Shown one piece after another: positions 24,614-36,795 of a DNA stretch of 64,000 bases. The stretch's first letter is position 1. Each line of letters opens with the position of its first letter. The stretch lies in the NCBI GenBank assembly GCA_037974665.1, contig CM075769.1, positions 79,507,190 to 79,571,189 of the forward strand, written 5' to 3'. The notes beneath the pieces are model-generated. The model was not told the DNA's origin, searched no databases, and saw nothing but the letters and a program-made list of their open reading frames with translations. Source of the DNA: Ehretia macrophylla. Taxonomy: Eukaryota > Streptophyta > Magnoliopsida > Boraginales > Ehretiaceae. Position numbers and translations under genes: made by a program.

Positions 24614-25171
24614 CTTTTCAATTATTTTTGCCCTGGTTAGGATTGCCAAGATACTTTATCCACCAAATCTCTATTACCGAATCCCACGGAACATTGGGCA
24701 AGACAACTTCGCTTCACGTAGAGGCCAGGCCCGTAAACCGAGGGCGTAGGGTTTGTGACCAGGTCTCCGTCGCTCCGGTGCCCATAACTTTTGATCCGTA
24801 AGGAGTTACGCTGCGCACTGCATATTGTTGCAAAGCTCTCTGAGAGCTCTATGATGGGGGCAGCTAGCTTGCTCGTTGTTCCCATTTTTGGAGCCCAAAA
24901 TCGAATGTTTTCATCAGTTTCAGGCCACTTTTCTTTTTTTGCTCTATTTTTTCGTCCCGGATCGTACATCGTGAGCTGTTAAAAGGACGACAACCTGACT
25001 CATGGGACATCAAAGGGCCCTACAATGTGTCAATATCACGTCTTGCGAGGTTGCTGCGTTGTTGAAGCGGATGGGTTGTCGTTAAGCCCATTGGGCTTTT
25101 TGAATAGGCCATCTCTCTAGGCTGGGACTGTGAACCATTAACACATATAGGAATTGTGCCGTGAACATGAC

Positions 25172-25290
25172 GGGTGCTATCATACCAGCACTAATGCACC
25201 GGATCCCATCAGAACTCCGAAGTTAAGCATGTTTGGACGAGAGTAGTACTAGGATGGGTGACCCCCTAGGAAGTCCTCGTGCTGCACCCC
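25172..25290 (+). rRNA. 5S rRNA: 5S rRNA gene copy 38
   Basis: Changes: G7T, G58A, C61T, G66A, G97A, T111C. All but G66A are shared with copy 45 at 29912. Confidence 0.96.
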
Positions 25291-25848
25291 CTTTTCAATT
25301 TTTTTTACCGTGGTAAGGGTTGCCAAGATACTGTATCCACCAAATCTCTATTACCGTATCCCACGAAACATTGGGCAAGACAACTTCGCTTCACGTAGAG
25401 GCCGAGCCCGCAAACCGAGGGCGTAGGGTTTGTGACCAGGTCTCCGTCACTCTGATGCCCATAACCTTTGATCCGTAAGGAGTTACGTAGCACACAGCAT
25501 ACCGTTGCAAAGCTCTCTGAGAGCTCTACGATAGGGGCAACCATCTTGCTTGCTGTACCCATTTTTAGAGCCCAAAATCGAACGTTTTCATCACTTTCAG
25601 GCCACTTTTATTCTTTTGCTCTGTTTTCCCGTCCCAGATCGTACGTCGTGAGCTGTTTAAAGGACAACAACTTGACTCAGGGGACATCATAGGGCCCTAC
25701 AACGTGTCAATATCACGTCTTGTGAGGATGCTGTGTTGTTGAAGCGGATGGGTTATAGTTAAGCCCATTGGGCCTTTTGAATGGGCCATCTCTCTAGGCT
25801 GGGACTGTGAACCGTTAACACATATAGGAATTGTGCCCTCAACATGAC

Positions 25849-25967
25849 GGGTGGGATCATACCATCACTAATGCACCGGATCCCATCAGAACTCCGAAAT
25901 TAAGCGTGCTTGGGCGAGAGTAATACTTGGATGGATGACCCCCTGGGAAGTCCTCGTGTTGTACCCC
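25849..25967 (+). rRNA. 5S rRNA: 5S rRNA gene copy 39
   Basis: Changes: C6G, G17T, G51A, G75A, A80T, G87A, C114T. Confidence 0.96.
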
Positions 25968-26525
25968 TTTTTAAATTTTTTTTGCCCTGGTAAGGGTTGC
26001 CAAGATACTGTATCCACCAAATATCTATTACCGTATCCCATGTAACATTGGGCAAGACAACTTCGCTTCACGTAGAGGCTGGGCCCACAAACCGAGGGCG
26101 TAGGGTTTGTGACCAAGTCTCCGTCTCTCAGGTGCCCATAACTTTTGATCCGTAAGGAGTTACGTAGCGCACAGCATACCGTTGCAAAGCTCTCTGAGAG
26201 CTCTATGACAGGGGCAGCCAGCTTGTTCACTGTACCCATTTTTGGAGCCCAAAATCAAACGTTTTTATCAGTTTTAGGCCACTTTTTTTCTTTTGTTCTG
26301 TTTTTTCGTCTCGGATCGTACGTCGTCAGCTGTTAAAAGGACGACAACCTGACTCACGGGACATCAGAGGGCCCTAAAACGTGTCAATATCACGTCTTGT
26401 GAGCATGCTGCATTGTTGAAGTAGATGGGTTGTCGTTAAGCCCATTGGGCCTTTTGAATGGGCCATCTCTCTAGGCTGGGACTGTGAACCGTTAACACAT
26501 ATAGGAATTGTGCCCTGAACATGAC

Positions 26526-26644
26526 GGGTGCTATCATACCAGCACTATTGCTCCGGATCCCATCACAACTCCGAAGTTAAGCATGTTTGGGCCAGAGTAG
26601 TACTAAGATGGGTGACCCCCTAGGAAGTCCTCGTGTTGCACTGC
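26526..26644 (+). rRNA. 5S rRNA: 5S rRNA gene copy 40, heavily diverged
   Basis: Eleven changes: G7T, A23T, A27T, G41C, G58A, C61T, G68C, G81A, G97A, C117T, C118G. Confidence 0.94.
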
Positions 26645-27202
26645 CTTTTCAATTTTTTTTGCCCTGGTAAGGGTTGCCAAGATACTGTATCCACCAAATC
26701 TCTATTACCGTATCCCACGGAAGAGTGGGCAAGACAACTTCGCTTCACGTAGAGGCCGGGCCCGCAAACCGAGGGCATAGGGTTTGTGACCAGGTCTCCG
26801 TCACTCTGGTGCCCATAACTTTTGATCCTTAAGGAGTTATGCAGCGTACAGCATATCGTTACAAAGCTCTCTAACAGCTCCACTTGAGGGGTAGCCAGCT
26901 TGCTCGCTGTGGACATTTTTGGAGCCCAAAATCGAACGTTTTCATCAGTTTCAGGCCACTTTTCTTCTTTTGACCTATTTTTTCATCCCGGATCGTTCGT
27001 CGTGAGCTATTAAAAGGACGACAACCTGACTCACGGGACATCAGAGGGCCCTAAAACGTGTCAATATCACATCTTGCGAGGATGTTGCGTTGTTGAAGCA
27101 GATGGGTTGTCGTTAAGCCCATTGGGCCTTTTGAATGGGCCATCTCTCTAGGCTGGGACTGTGAACCGTTAACACATATAGGAATTGTGTCCTCAACATG
27201 AC

Positions 27203-27321
27203 GGGTTCAATCATACCAACACTAATGCACCAGATCCCATCAGAACTCCGAAGTTAAGCATGTTTGGGCGAGAGTAGTACTAGGATGTGTGACCCCTTAG
27301 GAAGTCCTCGTGTTGCACCCC
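27203..27321 (+). rRNA. 5S rRNA: 5S rRNA gene copy 41, duplicated as copy 43
   Basis: Nine changes: G5T, G7A, G17A, G30A, G58A, C61T, G86T, C95T, G97A. The copy at 28557 carries exactly the same set. Confidence 0.95.
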
Positions 27322-27878
27322 CTTTTCAATTTTTTTTGCCCTGGTAAGGGTTGCCAAGATACTTTATCTACCAAATCTCTATTACCGAATCCCATAGAAC
27401 ATTGGGCAAGACAACTTCGCTTCACGTAGAGGTCGGGCCCGCAAACCGAGGGCGTATGGTTTGTGACTAGGTCTCCGTCACTCTGGTGCCCATAACTTTT
27501 GATCCGTAAGGAGTTACGAAGCACACAGCATACAGTTGCAAAGCTCTCTGAGATCTCCACGATAGGGGCAGCCAGCTTGCTCGCTGTGGCTGTTTTTGGA
27601 GCCCAAAATCGAACGTTTTCATCAGTTTTAGGACACTTTTCTTTATTTGACCTATTTGTCGTCCCGGATCGTACGTAGTGAGCTGTTAAAAGGACGACAA
27701 CCTGACTCGTGGTACATCAGAGGTGCCTACGACGTGTCGATATCACTTCTTGTGAGGATGCTGCGTTGTTGAAGTGGATGGGCTGTCGTTAAGCCCATTG
27801 GGCCTTTTGAATGGGCCATCTCTCTAGGCTGGCACTGTGAACCGTTAACACATATAGGAATTGTGCCCTTAATGTGAC

Positions 27879-27997
27879 GGGTGCGATCATACCAGTACTA
27901 ATGCATCGTATCCCATCAGAACTCCGAAGTTAAGCGTGTTTGGGCGAGAGTAGTACTAGGATGGGTGACCCGTAGGAAAGTCCTCGTGTTGCAACCC
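27879..27997 (+). rRNA. 5S rRNA: 5S rRNA gene copy 42, duplicated as copy 44
   Basis: Nine changes: C18T, C28T, G31T, C61T, C94G, C95T, T96A, G99A, C116A. The copy at 29234 is identical. Leader AATGTGAC is unusual and shared only by these two. Confidence 0.95.
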
Positions 27998-28556
27998 CTT
28001 TTCAATTATTTTTACCCTGGTTAGGATTGCCAAGATAATTTATCCACCAAATCTCTATTACCGAATCCCACGGAACATTGGGCAAGACAACTTCGCTTCA
28101 CGTAGAGGCCGGGCCCGTAAACCGAGGGCGTAGGGTTTTTTGACCAGGTCTCTGTCGCTCCGGTGCCCAGATCTTTTGATCCGTAAGGAGTTACACTGCG
28201 CATAGCATACCGTTGCAAAGCTCTTTGAGAGCTCTACGACAGGGGCAGCCAGCTTGCTTGCTGCGACCGTTTTTGGAGCCCACAATTGTCCGTTTTCATC
28301 ACTTTCGGGCCACTTTTCTTATTTTGACATTCTTTTTCATCCCGGATCGTATGTCGTGAGCTGTTAAAAGGATGACAACCTAACTCACAGGACATCAGAG
28401 GGCCCTACAACGTGTCAACATCATGTCTTGCGAGGATGCTGCGTCGTTGAAGCAGATGGGTTGTTGTTAAGCCCATTGGGCCGTTTGAATGGGCCATCTC
28501 TCTAGGCTGGGACTGTGAACCGTTAACACATATAGGAATTGTGTCCTCAACATGAC

Positions 28557-28675
28557 GGGTTCAATCATACCAACACTAATGCACCAGATCCCATCAGAAC
28601 TCCGAAGTTAAGCATGTTTGGGCGAGAGTAGTACTAGGATGTGTGACCCCTTAGGAAGTCCTCGTGTTGCACCCC
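28557..28675 (+). rRNA. 5S rRNA: 5S rRNA gene copy 43, identical to copy 41
   Basis: Same nine changes as the gene 1354 bp upstream, including the rare G5T and G86T. First gene of the second half of a two-unit duplication. Confidence 0.95.
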
Positions 28676-29233
28676 CTTTTCAATTTTTTTTGCCCTGGTA
28701 AGGGTTGCCAAGATACTTTATCTACCAAATCTCTATTACCGAATCCCATAGAACATTGGGCAAGACAACTTCGCTTCACGTAGAGGTCGGGCCCGCAAAC
28801 CGAGGGCGTATGGTTTGTGACCAGGTCTCCGTCGCTCCGGTGCCCATAACTTTTGATCCGTAAGGAGTTACGCTGCGCACCGCATACTGTTGCAAAGCTC
28901 TCTGAGAGCTCTACGACAGGGTCAGCCAGCTTGCTCGCTGTGGCCGTTTTTGGAGCCCAAAATCGAACGTTTTCATCAGTTTTAGACCACTTTTCTTCTT
29001 TTGACCTATTTTTTCGTCCCGGATCGTACGTAGTGAGCTGTTAAAAGGACGACAACCTGACTCGTGGTACATCAGAGGTGCCTACGACGTGTCGATATCA
29101 CTTCTTGTGAGGATGCTGCGTTGTTGAAGTGGATGGGCTGTCGTTAAGCCCATTGGGCCTTTTGAATGGGCCATCTCTCTAGGCTGGCACTGTGAACCGT
29201 TAACACATATAGGAATTGTGCCCTTAATGTGAC

Positions 29234-29352
29234 GGGTGCGATCATACCAGTACTAATGCATCGTATCCCATCAGAACTCCGAAGTTAAGCGTGTTTGGGC
29301 GAGAGTAGTACTAGGATGGGTGACCCGTAGGAAAGTCCTCGTGTTGCAACCC
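29234..29352 (+). rRNA. 5S rRNA: 5S rRNA gene copy 44, identical to copy 42
   Basis: Same nine changes as the gene 1355 bp upstream, and the same AATGTGAC leader. Confidence 0.95.
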
Positions 29353-29911
29353 CTTTTCAATTATTTTTACCCTGGTTAGGATTGCCAAGATAATTTATCC
29401 ACCAAATCTCTATTACCGAATCCCACGGAACATTGGGCAAGACAACTTCGCTTCACGTAGAGGCCGGGCCCGTAAACCGAGGGCGTAGGGTTTTTTGACC
29501 AGGTCTCTGTCGCTCCGGTGCCCAGATCTTTTGATCCGTAAGGAGTTACACTGCGCATAGCATACCGTTGCAAAGCTCTTTGAGAGCTCTACGACAGGGG
29601 CAGCCAGCTTGCTTGCTGCGACCGTTTTTGGAGCCCAAAATTGTACGTTTTCATCAATTTCGGGCCACTTTTCTTATTTTGACATTCTTTTTCATCCCGG
29701 ATCGTATGTCGTGAGCTGTTAAAAGGATGACAACCTAACTCACAGGACATCAGAGGGCCCTACAACGTGTCAACATCATGTCTTGCGAGGATGCTGCGTC
29801 GTTGAAGCAGATGGGTTGTTGTTAAGCCCATTGGGCCGTTTGAATGGGCCATCTCTCTAGGCTGGAACTGTGAACCGTTAACACATATAGGAATTGTGCC
29901 CTGAACATGAC

Positions 29912-30030
29912 GGGTGCTATCATACCAGCACTAATGCACCGGATCCAATCAGAACTCCGAAGTTAAGCATGTTTGGGCGAGAGTAGTACTAGGATGGGTG
30001 ACCCCCTAGGAAGTCCTCGTGCTGCACCCC
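29912..30030 (+). rRNA. 5S rRNA: 5S rRNA gene copy 45
   Basis: Changes: G7T, C36A, G58A, C61T, G97A, T111C. Confidence 0.96.
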
Positions 30031-30588
30031 CTTTTCAATTTTTTTTGCCGTGGTAAGGGTTGCCAAGATACTGTATCCACCAAATCTCTATTACTTTGTC
30101 CCATGGACCATTGGGCAAGACAACTTCGCTTTACGTAGTGGCCGGGCCCGCAAACCGAGGGTGTAGGGTTTGTAACCAGGCCTCTGTCACTCCAGTGCCC
30201 ATAACTTTTTATCTGTAAGGAGTTATGCAGCGTACAGCATACCGTTACAAAGCTCTCCGAGAGCTCAACAACCAGAGCAGCTAGCTTGCTCGCTGTACCC
30301 ATTTTTGAAGCCCAAAATCGAACATTTTCTTCAGTTTTCGGCCACTTTTCTTCTTTCGACCCGTTTTTTCTTCTCGGATCGTACGTTGTGAGCTGTTAAA
30401 AGGATGACAACCTGATTCACAGGACATCAGAGGGCCCTACAATGTGTCAATATCACGTCTTGCGAGGATGCTGCGTTGCTGAAGCAGATGGTTTGTTGTT
30501 AAGCCTATTGGGCCTTTTGAATAGGCCATCTCTCTAGGCTGGGACTGTGAACCGTTAACACATATAGGAATTGTGCCCTCAACATGAC

Positions 30589-30707
30589 GGGTGCGATCAT
30601 ACCAGCACTAATGCACCGGATCCCATCAGCAATCCGAAGTTAAGCATGTTTGGGCGAGAGTAGTACTAGGATGTGTGACCCCTTGGGAAGTCTTCGTGTT
30701 GCACCCC
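30589..30707 (+). rRNA. 5S rRNA: 5S rRNA gene copy 46
   Basis: Changes: A42C, C44A, G58A, C61T, G86T, C95T, C105T. Confidence 0.96.
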
Positions 30708-31264
30708 CTTTTCAATTTTTTTTGCCCTGGTAAGGGTTGCCAAGATACTGTATCCACCAAATCTCTATTACCGTATCCCATGGAATATTGGGGAAGACAA
30801 CTTCGCTTCACGTAGAGGCCGGGCCAGCAAACCGAGGGCGTAGGGCTTGTGACCAGGTCTCCGTCGCTCCGGTGCCTATAACTTATGATCCATAAGGAGT
30901 TACGTAGTGCACAGCATACCGTTGCAAAGCTCTCTGAGAGCTCTAAGACAGGGGCAGCTAGCTTGCTCGTTGTGCCCATTTTTGGAGCCCAAAATCGAAC
31001 GTTTTCATCAGTTTCAGGCCACATTTCTTCTATTGACTTGTTTTTTCTTCTCGAATCGTACGTCGTGACCTGTTAAAAGGACGACAACCTAATTCACGGG
31101 ACACTAGAGGGCCTTACGACTTGTCCATATCACGTCTTACGAGGATGATGTGTTGTTGAAGCAGATGGGTTGTCGTTAAGCCTATTGGTCCTTTCAATGG
31201 GCCATATCTCTGGGCTGGGACTGTGAACCGTTAACACATATAGGAATTGGGCCCTCAACATGAC

Positions 31265-31383
31265 GGGTGCAATCATACCAGTACTAATGCACAGGATCCC
31301 ATCAGAACTCCGATGTTAAGCATGTTTGGGCGAGAGTAGTACTAGGATGGGTGACCCCTTGGGAAGTCCTCGTGTTGCACCCC
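31265..31383 (+). rRNA. 5S rRNA: 5S rRNA gene copy 47
   Basis: Changes: G7A, C18T, C29A, A50T, G58A, C61T, C95T. Last copy with the G58A plus C61T pair. Confidence 0.96.
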
Positions 31384-31941
31384 ATTTTCAATTTTTTTTG
31401 CCCTGGTTAGGGTTGCCAAGATACTTTATCCACCAAATCTCGATTACCGTATCCCACGAAACATTGGGCAAGACAACTTCGGTTCACGTAGAGGCCGGGC
31501 CCGCAAACCGAGGGCGTAGGGCTTGTGACCAGGTCTCCGTCGCTCCGGTGCTCATAACTTTTGATCCGTAAGGAGTTACGCAGCTTACAGCATACCGTTG
31601 CAAAGCTCCCTGAGAGCTCTACGACAGGGGCAGCTAGCTTGCTCGCTGTGGCCATTTTTGGTGCCCAAAATTGAACATTTTCATCTGTTTCAGTCCACTT
31701 TTCTGCTTTTGGTCTATTTTTCCATCCCGGATCGTACGTCGTGAGTTGTAAAAAGGACAACAACCTGACTCGTTGGACATCAGAGGGCCCTACAATGTGT
31801 CGATATCACGTCTTGCGAGGATGCTGCGTTATTGAAGCGGATGGGTTGTCGTTAATCCCGTTGGGCCTTTTGAACGGGCCATCTCTCTTAGCTGGGACTG
31901 TGAACCGTTAACACATATAGGAATTGTGCCCTTAACATTAC

Positions 31942-32059
31942 TGGTGCTATCATACCAGCACTAATGCACCGATCCCATCAGAACTCCGAAGTTAAGCGTG
32001 GTTGGGTGAGAGTAGTACTAGGATGGGTGACCCCCTGGGAAGTCCTCGTGTTGCACCCC
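31942..32059 (+). rRNA. 5S rRNA: 5S rRNA gene copy 48, with 1-bp deletion
   Basis: 118 bp: one G is missing at positions 30-31 (CACCGATCCC). Also G1T, G7T, C61G, C67T. The -1 region is ATTAC. Unit length 674 bp. The last unit before the ATAAAG leader type begins. Confidence 0.94.
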
Positions 32060-32615
32060 CTTTTCAATTTTTTTACCCTGGTTAGGGTTGGCAAGATACT
32101 TTATCCACCAAATCTCTATTAGTGAATCCCAAGGAACATTAGGCAATACAACTTCGTTTCATGTAGAGGCTGGGCCCGCAAACCGAGGGCGTAGGGCTTG
32201 TGACCAGGTCTCAGTCGATCTGGTGCCCATAACTTTTGATCCGTAAGTATTTACACGGCTCACAGCATACCGTTGCAAAGCTTTCTGAGAGCTCTACGAC
32301 GGGGGAAGCCTGCTTGCTCGCTGTGCCCTTTTTGGAGCTCAAAATTGAACGTTTACATCAATTTTAGGCCACTTTTCTTATTTTGCTATGTTTTTCCGTC
32401 CCGGATCGTACGTCGTGAACTGTTAAAAGGACGACAACCTGAATCAGGGGAGATCAGAGAGCCCAACAACGTGTCCATATCACGTCTTGCGAGGATGCTG
32501 CGTTGTTGAAGCGGATGGGTTGTCGTTAAGCCCATTGGGCCTTTTGAATGGGCCATCTCTCTAGGCTGGGACTGTGAACCGTTAACACATAAAGAAATTG
32601 TGCCCTCAACATGAC

Positions 32616-32734
32616 GGGTACGATCATACCAGCACTAATGCACCGGATCCCAACAAATCTCCGAAGTTAAGCGTGCTTCGGCAAGAGTAGTACTAGGATG
32701 GGTGACCCTCTGGGAAGTCCTCGTGTTGCACCCC
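32616..32734 (+). rRNA. 5S rRNA: 5S rRNA gene copy 49, first of block C
   Basis: Changes: G5A, T38A, G41A, A43T, G64C, G68A, C94T. First copy with a CATAAAG leader. Confidence 0.96.
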
Positions 32735-33291
32735 CTTTTCAATTTCTTTTGCCCTGGTTAGGGTTGCCAAGATACTTTATCCACCAAATCTCTATTATTG
32801 GATCCCACGGAACATTGGGCAAGACAACTTCACTTCATGTAGAAGCAGAGCCCGCAAACCGAGGCCGTAGGGTTTGTGACAAGGTCTCCACCACTCCGGT
32901 GCCCAGAACTATTGATCCGTAAGAAGTTACGCAGCGCACAACATACCGTTGGAAAGCTCTCTGAGAGCTCTACGACGGGGGCAGCCAGCTTGCTCACCAT
33001 GCCCAATTTGGAACCTGAAATTGAACGTTTTCATCAGTTTTAGGACACTTTTCTTTTTTTGCTCTGTTTATCAATCTCGAATCGTACGTCGTGAACTGTT
33101 AAAAGGACGACAACCTGACTCGCAGGACATCAGAGCGCCCTACAACGTGTCGATATCTCAACTTTTGAGGATGCTGTGTTGTTGAAGCGGATGGGTTGTC
33201 GTTAAGCCCATTGGGCCTTTTGAATGGGCCATCTCCCTAGGCTGGGACTGTGAACCGTTAACACATAAAGGAATTGTGCCCTCAACATGAC

Positions 33292-33410
33292 GGGTGCAAT
33301 CATACCAACACTAATGCACCAGATCCCATCAGAACTCCGAAGTTAAGCGTGCTTGGGCGAGAGTAGTACTAGGATAGGTGACCCCCAGGGAAGTCCTCGT
33401 GTTGCACCCC
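33292..33410 (+). rRNA. 5S rRNA: 5S rRNA gene copy 50
   Basis: Changes: G7A, G17A, G30A, G85A, T96A. Leader CATAAAGG. Confidence 0.96.
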
Positions 33411-33968
33411 CTTTTCAATTTTTTTTGCCCTGGTTAGGGTTGCCAAGATACTTTATCCACCAAATCTCTATTACTGAATCCCACGGAACATTGGGCAAGA
33501 CAACTTCGATTCACGTAGAGGTTGAGCCCGCAAACCGAGGGCGTAGGGTTTGTGACCAGGTCTTCGTCACTCCGATGCCCATAACTTTTGATCTATAAGG
33601 AGCTACGTGACGCACAGCATACCGTTGCAAAGCTCTCTGAGAGCTCTACGACGGGGGCAGCAAGCTTGCTTGCTTTGCCCCTTTTTGGAGCCCAAAATCG
33701 AACGTTTTGATCAGTTTTAGGCCACTTTTTTTCTTTTGCTCTGTTTTTCCGTCCCGGATCGTACGTCGTGAATTGTTAAAAGGACGACAACCTGACTCGC
33801 AGGACATCAGAGGGCCCTACAATGTGTCGATATCACGTCTTGCGAGGATGCTGCGTTGCTGAAGCGGATGGGTTGTCGTTAAGCCCATTGGGCCTTTTGA
33901 ATGGGCCATCTCTCTAGGCTGGGACTGTGAACCGTTAACACATAAAGGAATTGTGCACTCAACATGAC

Positions 33969-34087
33969 GGGTGCGATCATATCAGCACTAATGCACCGGA
34001 TCCCATCAGAACTCTGAAGTTAAGCGTGCTTGGGCGAAAGTAGTACTAGGATGGGTGACCCTCTGGGAAGTCCTCGTGTTGCACCCC
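33969..34087 (+). rRNA. 5S rRNA: 5S rRNA gene copy 51
   Basis: Changes: C14T, C47T, G70A, C94T. Leader CATAAAGG. Confidence 0.97.
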
Positions 34088-34645
34088 CTTTTCAATTTTT
34101 TTTGTCCTGGTTAGGGTTGCCAAGATACTTTATCCACCAAATCCCTATTACTGAATCCCACGGAACATTGCGCAACACAACTTCGCTTCACGTAAAGATT
34201 GAGCCCGCAAACCGAGGGCGTAGGGTTTGTGACCAGTTCTCCGTCACTCCGGTGCCCATAACTTTTGATCTGCATGGAGTTACGTGACGCACAACATACC
34301 ATTGCAAAGCTCTCTGAGAGCTCTACGACGGGGGCAGCCAGCTTGCTCGCTGTGCTCATTTTTGGAGCCCAAAATAGAACGTTTTCATCAGTTTCAGGCC
34401 ACTTTTCTTCTTTTGCTCTGTTTTTCCATCCAGAATCGTACGTCGTGAACTGTTAAAAGGATGACAACCTCACTCGCAGGACATCAGAGGGACCTACAAC
34501 TTGTCGATATCTCGTCTTGCGAGGATACTGCGTTGTTGAAGTGGATGGGTTGTCGTTAAGCCCATTTGGCCTTTTGAATGGGCCATCTCTCTAGGCTGGG
34601 ACTGTGAATCATTAACACATATAGGAATTGTGTCCTCAACATGAC

Positions 34646-34764
34646 GGGTGCGATCATACCAGAACTAATGCATCGTATCCCATCAGAACTCCGAAGTTAA
34701 ACGTGCTTGGGCGAGAGTAGTAGTAGGATGGGTGACCCCCTGGGAAGTCCTCGTGTTGCACCCC
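34646..34764 (+). rRNA. 5S rRNA: 5S rRNA gene copy 52
   Basis: Changes: C18A, C28T, G31T, G56A, C78G. Leader CATATAGG, unlike its neighbours. C78G is shared with the next copy. Confidence 0.96.
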
Positions 34765-35322
34765 CTTTTCAATTTTTTTGGTCATGGTTAGGGTTGCCAA
34801 GATACTTTACCCACCAAATCTCTATTACTGAATCCCACAGAACATTGGGCAAGACAACTTCACTTCACGTAGAGGTTGAGCCCGCAAACTGAGGGCGTAG
34901 GGTTTGTGACCAATTCTCCGTCACTCCGGTGCCCATAACTTTTGATCTGCAAGGTGTTACACGACTTACAGCATACCATTGCAAAGTTCTCTGAGAGCTC
35001 TACGACGGGGGCAGCCAGCTTGCTCGCTGTGCCCGTTTTTGGATCCCAAAATCGAACGTTTTCATCAGTTTCAGGCCATTTTTCCTCTTTTGCTCTGTTT
35101 TTCCGTCCTGGATCGTACGTCGTGAACTGTTAAAAGGACGACAACTTGTCTCACGGGACATCAGAGGGCCCAACAACGTGTCGATATCACGTCTTGCAAG
35201 GATGCTGCGTTGTTGAAGCGGATGGGTTGTCGTTAAGCCCATTGGGCCTTTTGAATGGGCGATCTCTCTAGGCTGGGACTGTGAACCGTTAACACATAAA
35301 TGTATTATTCCCTCAACATGAC

Positions 35323-35441
35323 GGGTGCGATCATACCAGCACTAATGCACCGGATCCCATCAGAACTCCGAAGTTAAGCATGCTTGGTCGAGAGTAGTAG
35401 TAGGATGGGTGACCCCCTGGGAAGTCCTCGTGTTGCACCCC
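35323..35441 (+). rRNA. 5S rRNA: 5S rRNA gene copy 53, near-consensus
   Basis: Changes: G58A, G66T, C78G. The leader is degraded (CATAAATGTATTATTCC), so the GC at -14 is lost. Confidence 0.97.
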
Positions 35442-35659
35442 CTTTTCAATTTTTTTAGCCATGGTTAGGGTTGCGAAGATACTTTACCCACCAAATCTCT
35501 ATTACTGAATCCCACGGAACATTGGGCAAGACAACTTCGTTTCACGTATAGACTGGGCCCACAAACCGAGGGCGTGGGGTTTGTGACCAGGTCTTCGTCG
35601 CTCCGGTGCCCATAACTTTTGATACGTAAGGAGTTGCGCGGCGCACAACATACCGTTGC

Positions 35660-35678
35660 AGAGCTCTCTGAGAGCTCT
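35660..35678. repeat. conserved spacer palindrome (representative copy)
   Basis: Nine-base arms AGAGCTCTC and GAGAGCTCT around a single T. A version of this near-perfect palindrome occurs once per spacer, roughly 220 bp before the TATA-like leader motif. It is often degraded by one or two bases. Function unknown; it may simply be inherited with the repeat. Confidence 0.6.
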
Positions 35679-35999
35679 ACGACGGGGGCAGCCACCATGC
35701 CCGCTATTCCCATTTTTGGAGCCTAAAACCAAATGTTTTCATCTATTTCAGGTCACTTTTCTTCTTTTTCTCTATTTTTCCGTCCCAGATCGTACGTCGT
35801 GAATTGTTAAAAGGACAACAACCTGAATCGCGGGACATCAGAGGGCCCTACAATGTGTCCATAACACGTCTTGCGAGGATGCTGCGTTGTTGAAGCAGAT
35901 GGGTTGTCGTTAAGCCCATTGGGCCTTTTTAATGGGCCATCTCTCTAGGCTAGGACTGTGAACCATTAACACTTAAAGGAATTGTGCCCTCAACATGAC

Positions 36000-36118
36000 G
36001 GGTCCGATCATACCAGCACTAATCCACTGGATCCCATCAGAACTCCGAAGTTAAGCGTGCTTGGGAGAGATTAGTACTAGGATGGGTGACCCTCTGGGAA
36101 GTCCTCGTGTTGCACCCC
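36000..36118 (+). rRNA. 5S rRNA: 5S rRNA gene copy 54
   Basis: Changes: G5C, G25C, C29T, C67A, G72T, C94T. Two hit the intermediate element. Confidence 0.96.
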
Positions 36119-36676
36119 CTTTTCAATTTTTTTTGCCCTGGTTTGGGTTGCCAAAATACTTTATCTACCAAATCTTTATTACTGAATCCCATGGAACATT
36201 GGGCAAGACAACATCGCCTCACGTAGAGGCTGAGCCAGTAAACCGAGGGCGTAGGGTTTGTGACCAAGTCTCCGTCGCTCCGGTGCCCATAACTTTTGAT
36301 CCGTAAGGAGTTACGCGCCGCATAGCATACCGTTGCATAAACCTCTGAGAGCTCTATGACTGGGGCAGCCAGCATGCTTGCTGTGCCCATTTTTGGAGCC
36401 CAAAATCGAACGTGTTCATCAGTTTCGGGCCACTTTTCTTCTTTTGCTCTATTTTTTCATCCCAGATCGTACATCGTGAACTGTTAAAAGGACGATAACC
36501 TTACTCGCAGGACATCAGAGGGCCCTACAACGTGTCGATATCACGTCTTGCAAGGATGCTGCGTTGTTGGAGCGGATGGGTTGTCGTTAAGCCCATTGGG
36601 CCTTTTGAATGGGACATCTCTCTAGGCTGGGACTGTGAACCGTTAACACATAAAGGAATTGTGCCCTCAACATGAC

Positions 36677-36795
36677 GGGTGCGATCATACCAGCACTAAT
36701 GCACCAGATCCCATCAGAATTCCGAAGTTAAGCGTGCATGGGCGAGAGTAGTACTAGGATGGGTGGCCCTTTGGGAAGTCCTCGTGTTGCACCAC
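36677..36795 (+). rRNA. 5S rRNA: 5S rRNA gene copy 55, in a 513-bp unit
   Basis: Changes: G30A, C44T, T62A, A90G, C94T, C95T, C118A. Its spacer lacks about 164 bp between GAGGCTGAGCC and the AAAACCAAATG stretch. The gene is otherwise full length. Confidence 0.96.

Larger units (their letters stand above)
27187..29890 (+). repeat. two-unit (1354-bp) tandem duplication
   Basis: Genes 41-42 and 43-44 and most of their spacers match at an offset of 1354-1355 bp, including private changes such as GGGTTCAATC, AATGTGACGG, AGGGTTTTTTGACC and GTGCCCAGATC. The left edge lies close to 28500. The copies differ in a patch at about 27460-27560 versus 28815-28915. Confidence 0.92.

Noticed and set aside
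27187-29890. Near-identical dimers being an assembly error.
   Set aside because: The copies differ in a clear patch and at scattered bases, and flanking sequence differs on both sides, so a simple double inclusion is unlikely. Long reads would settle it.
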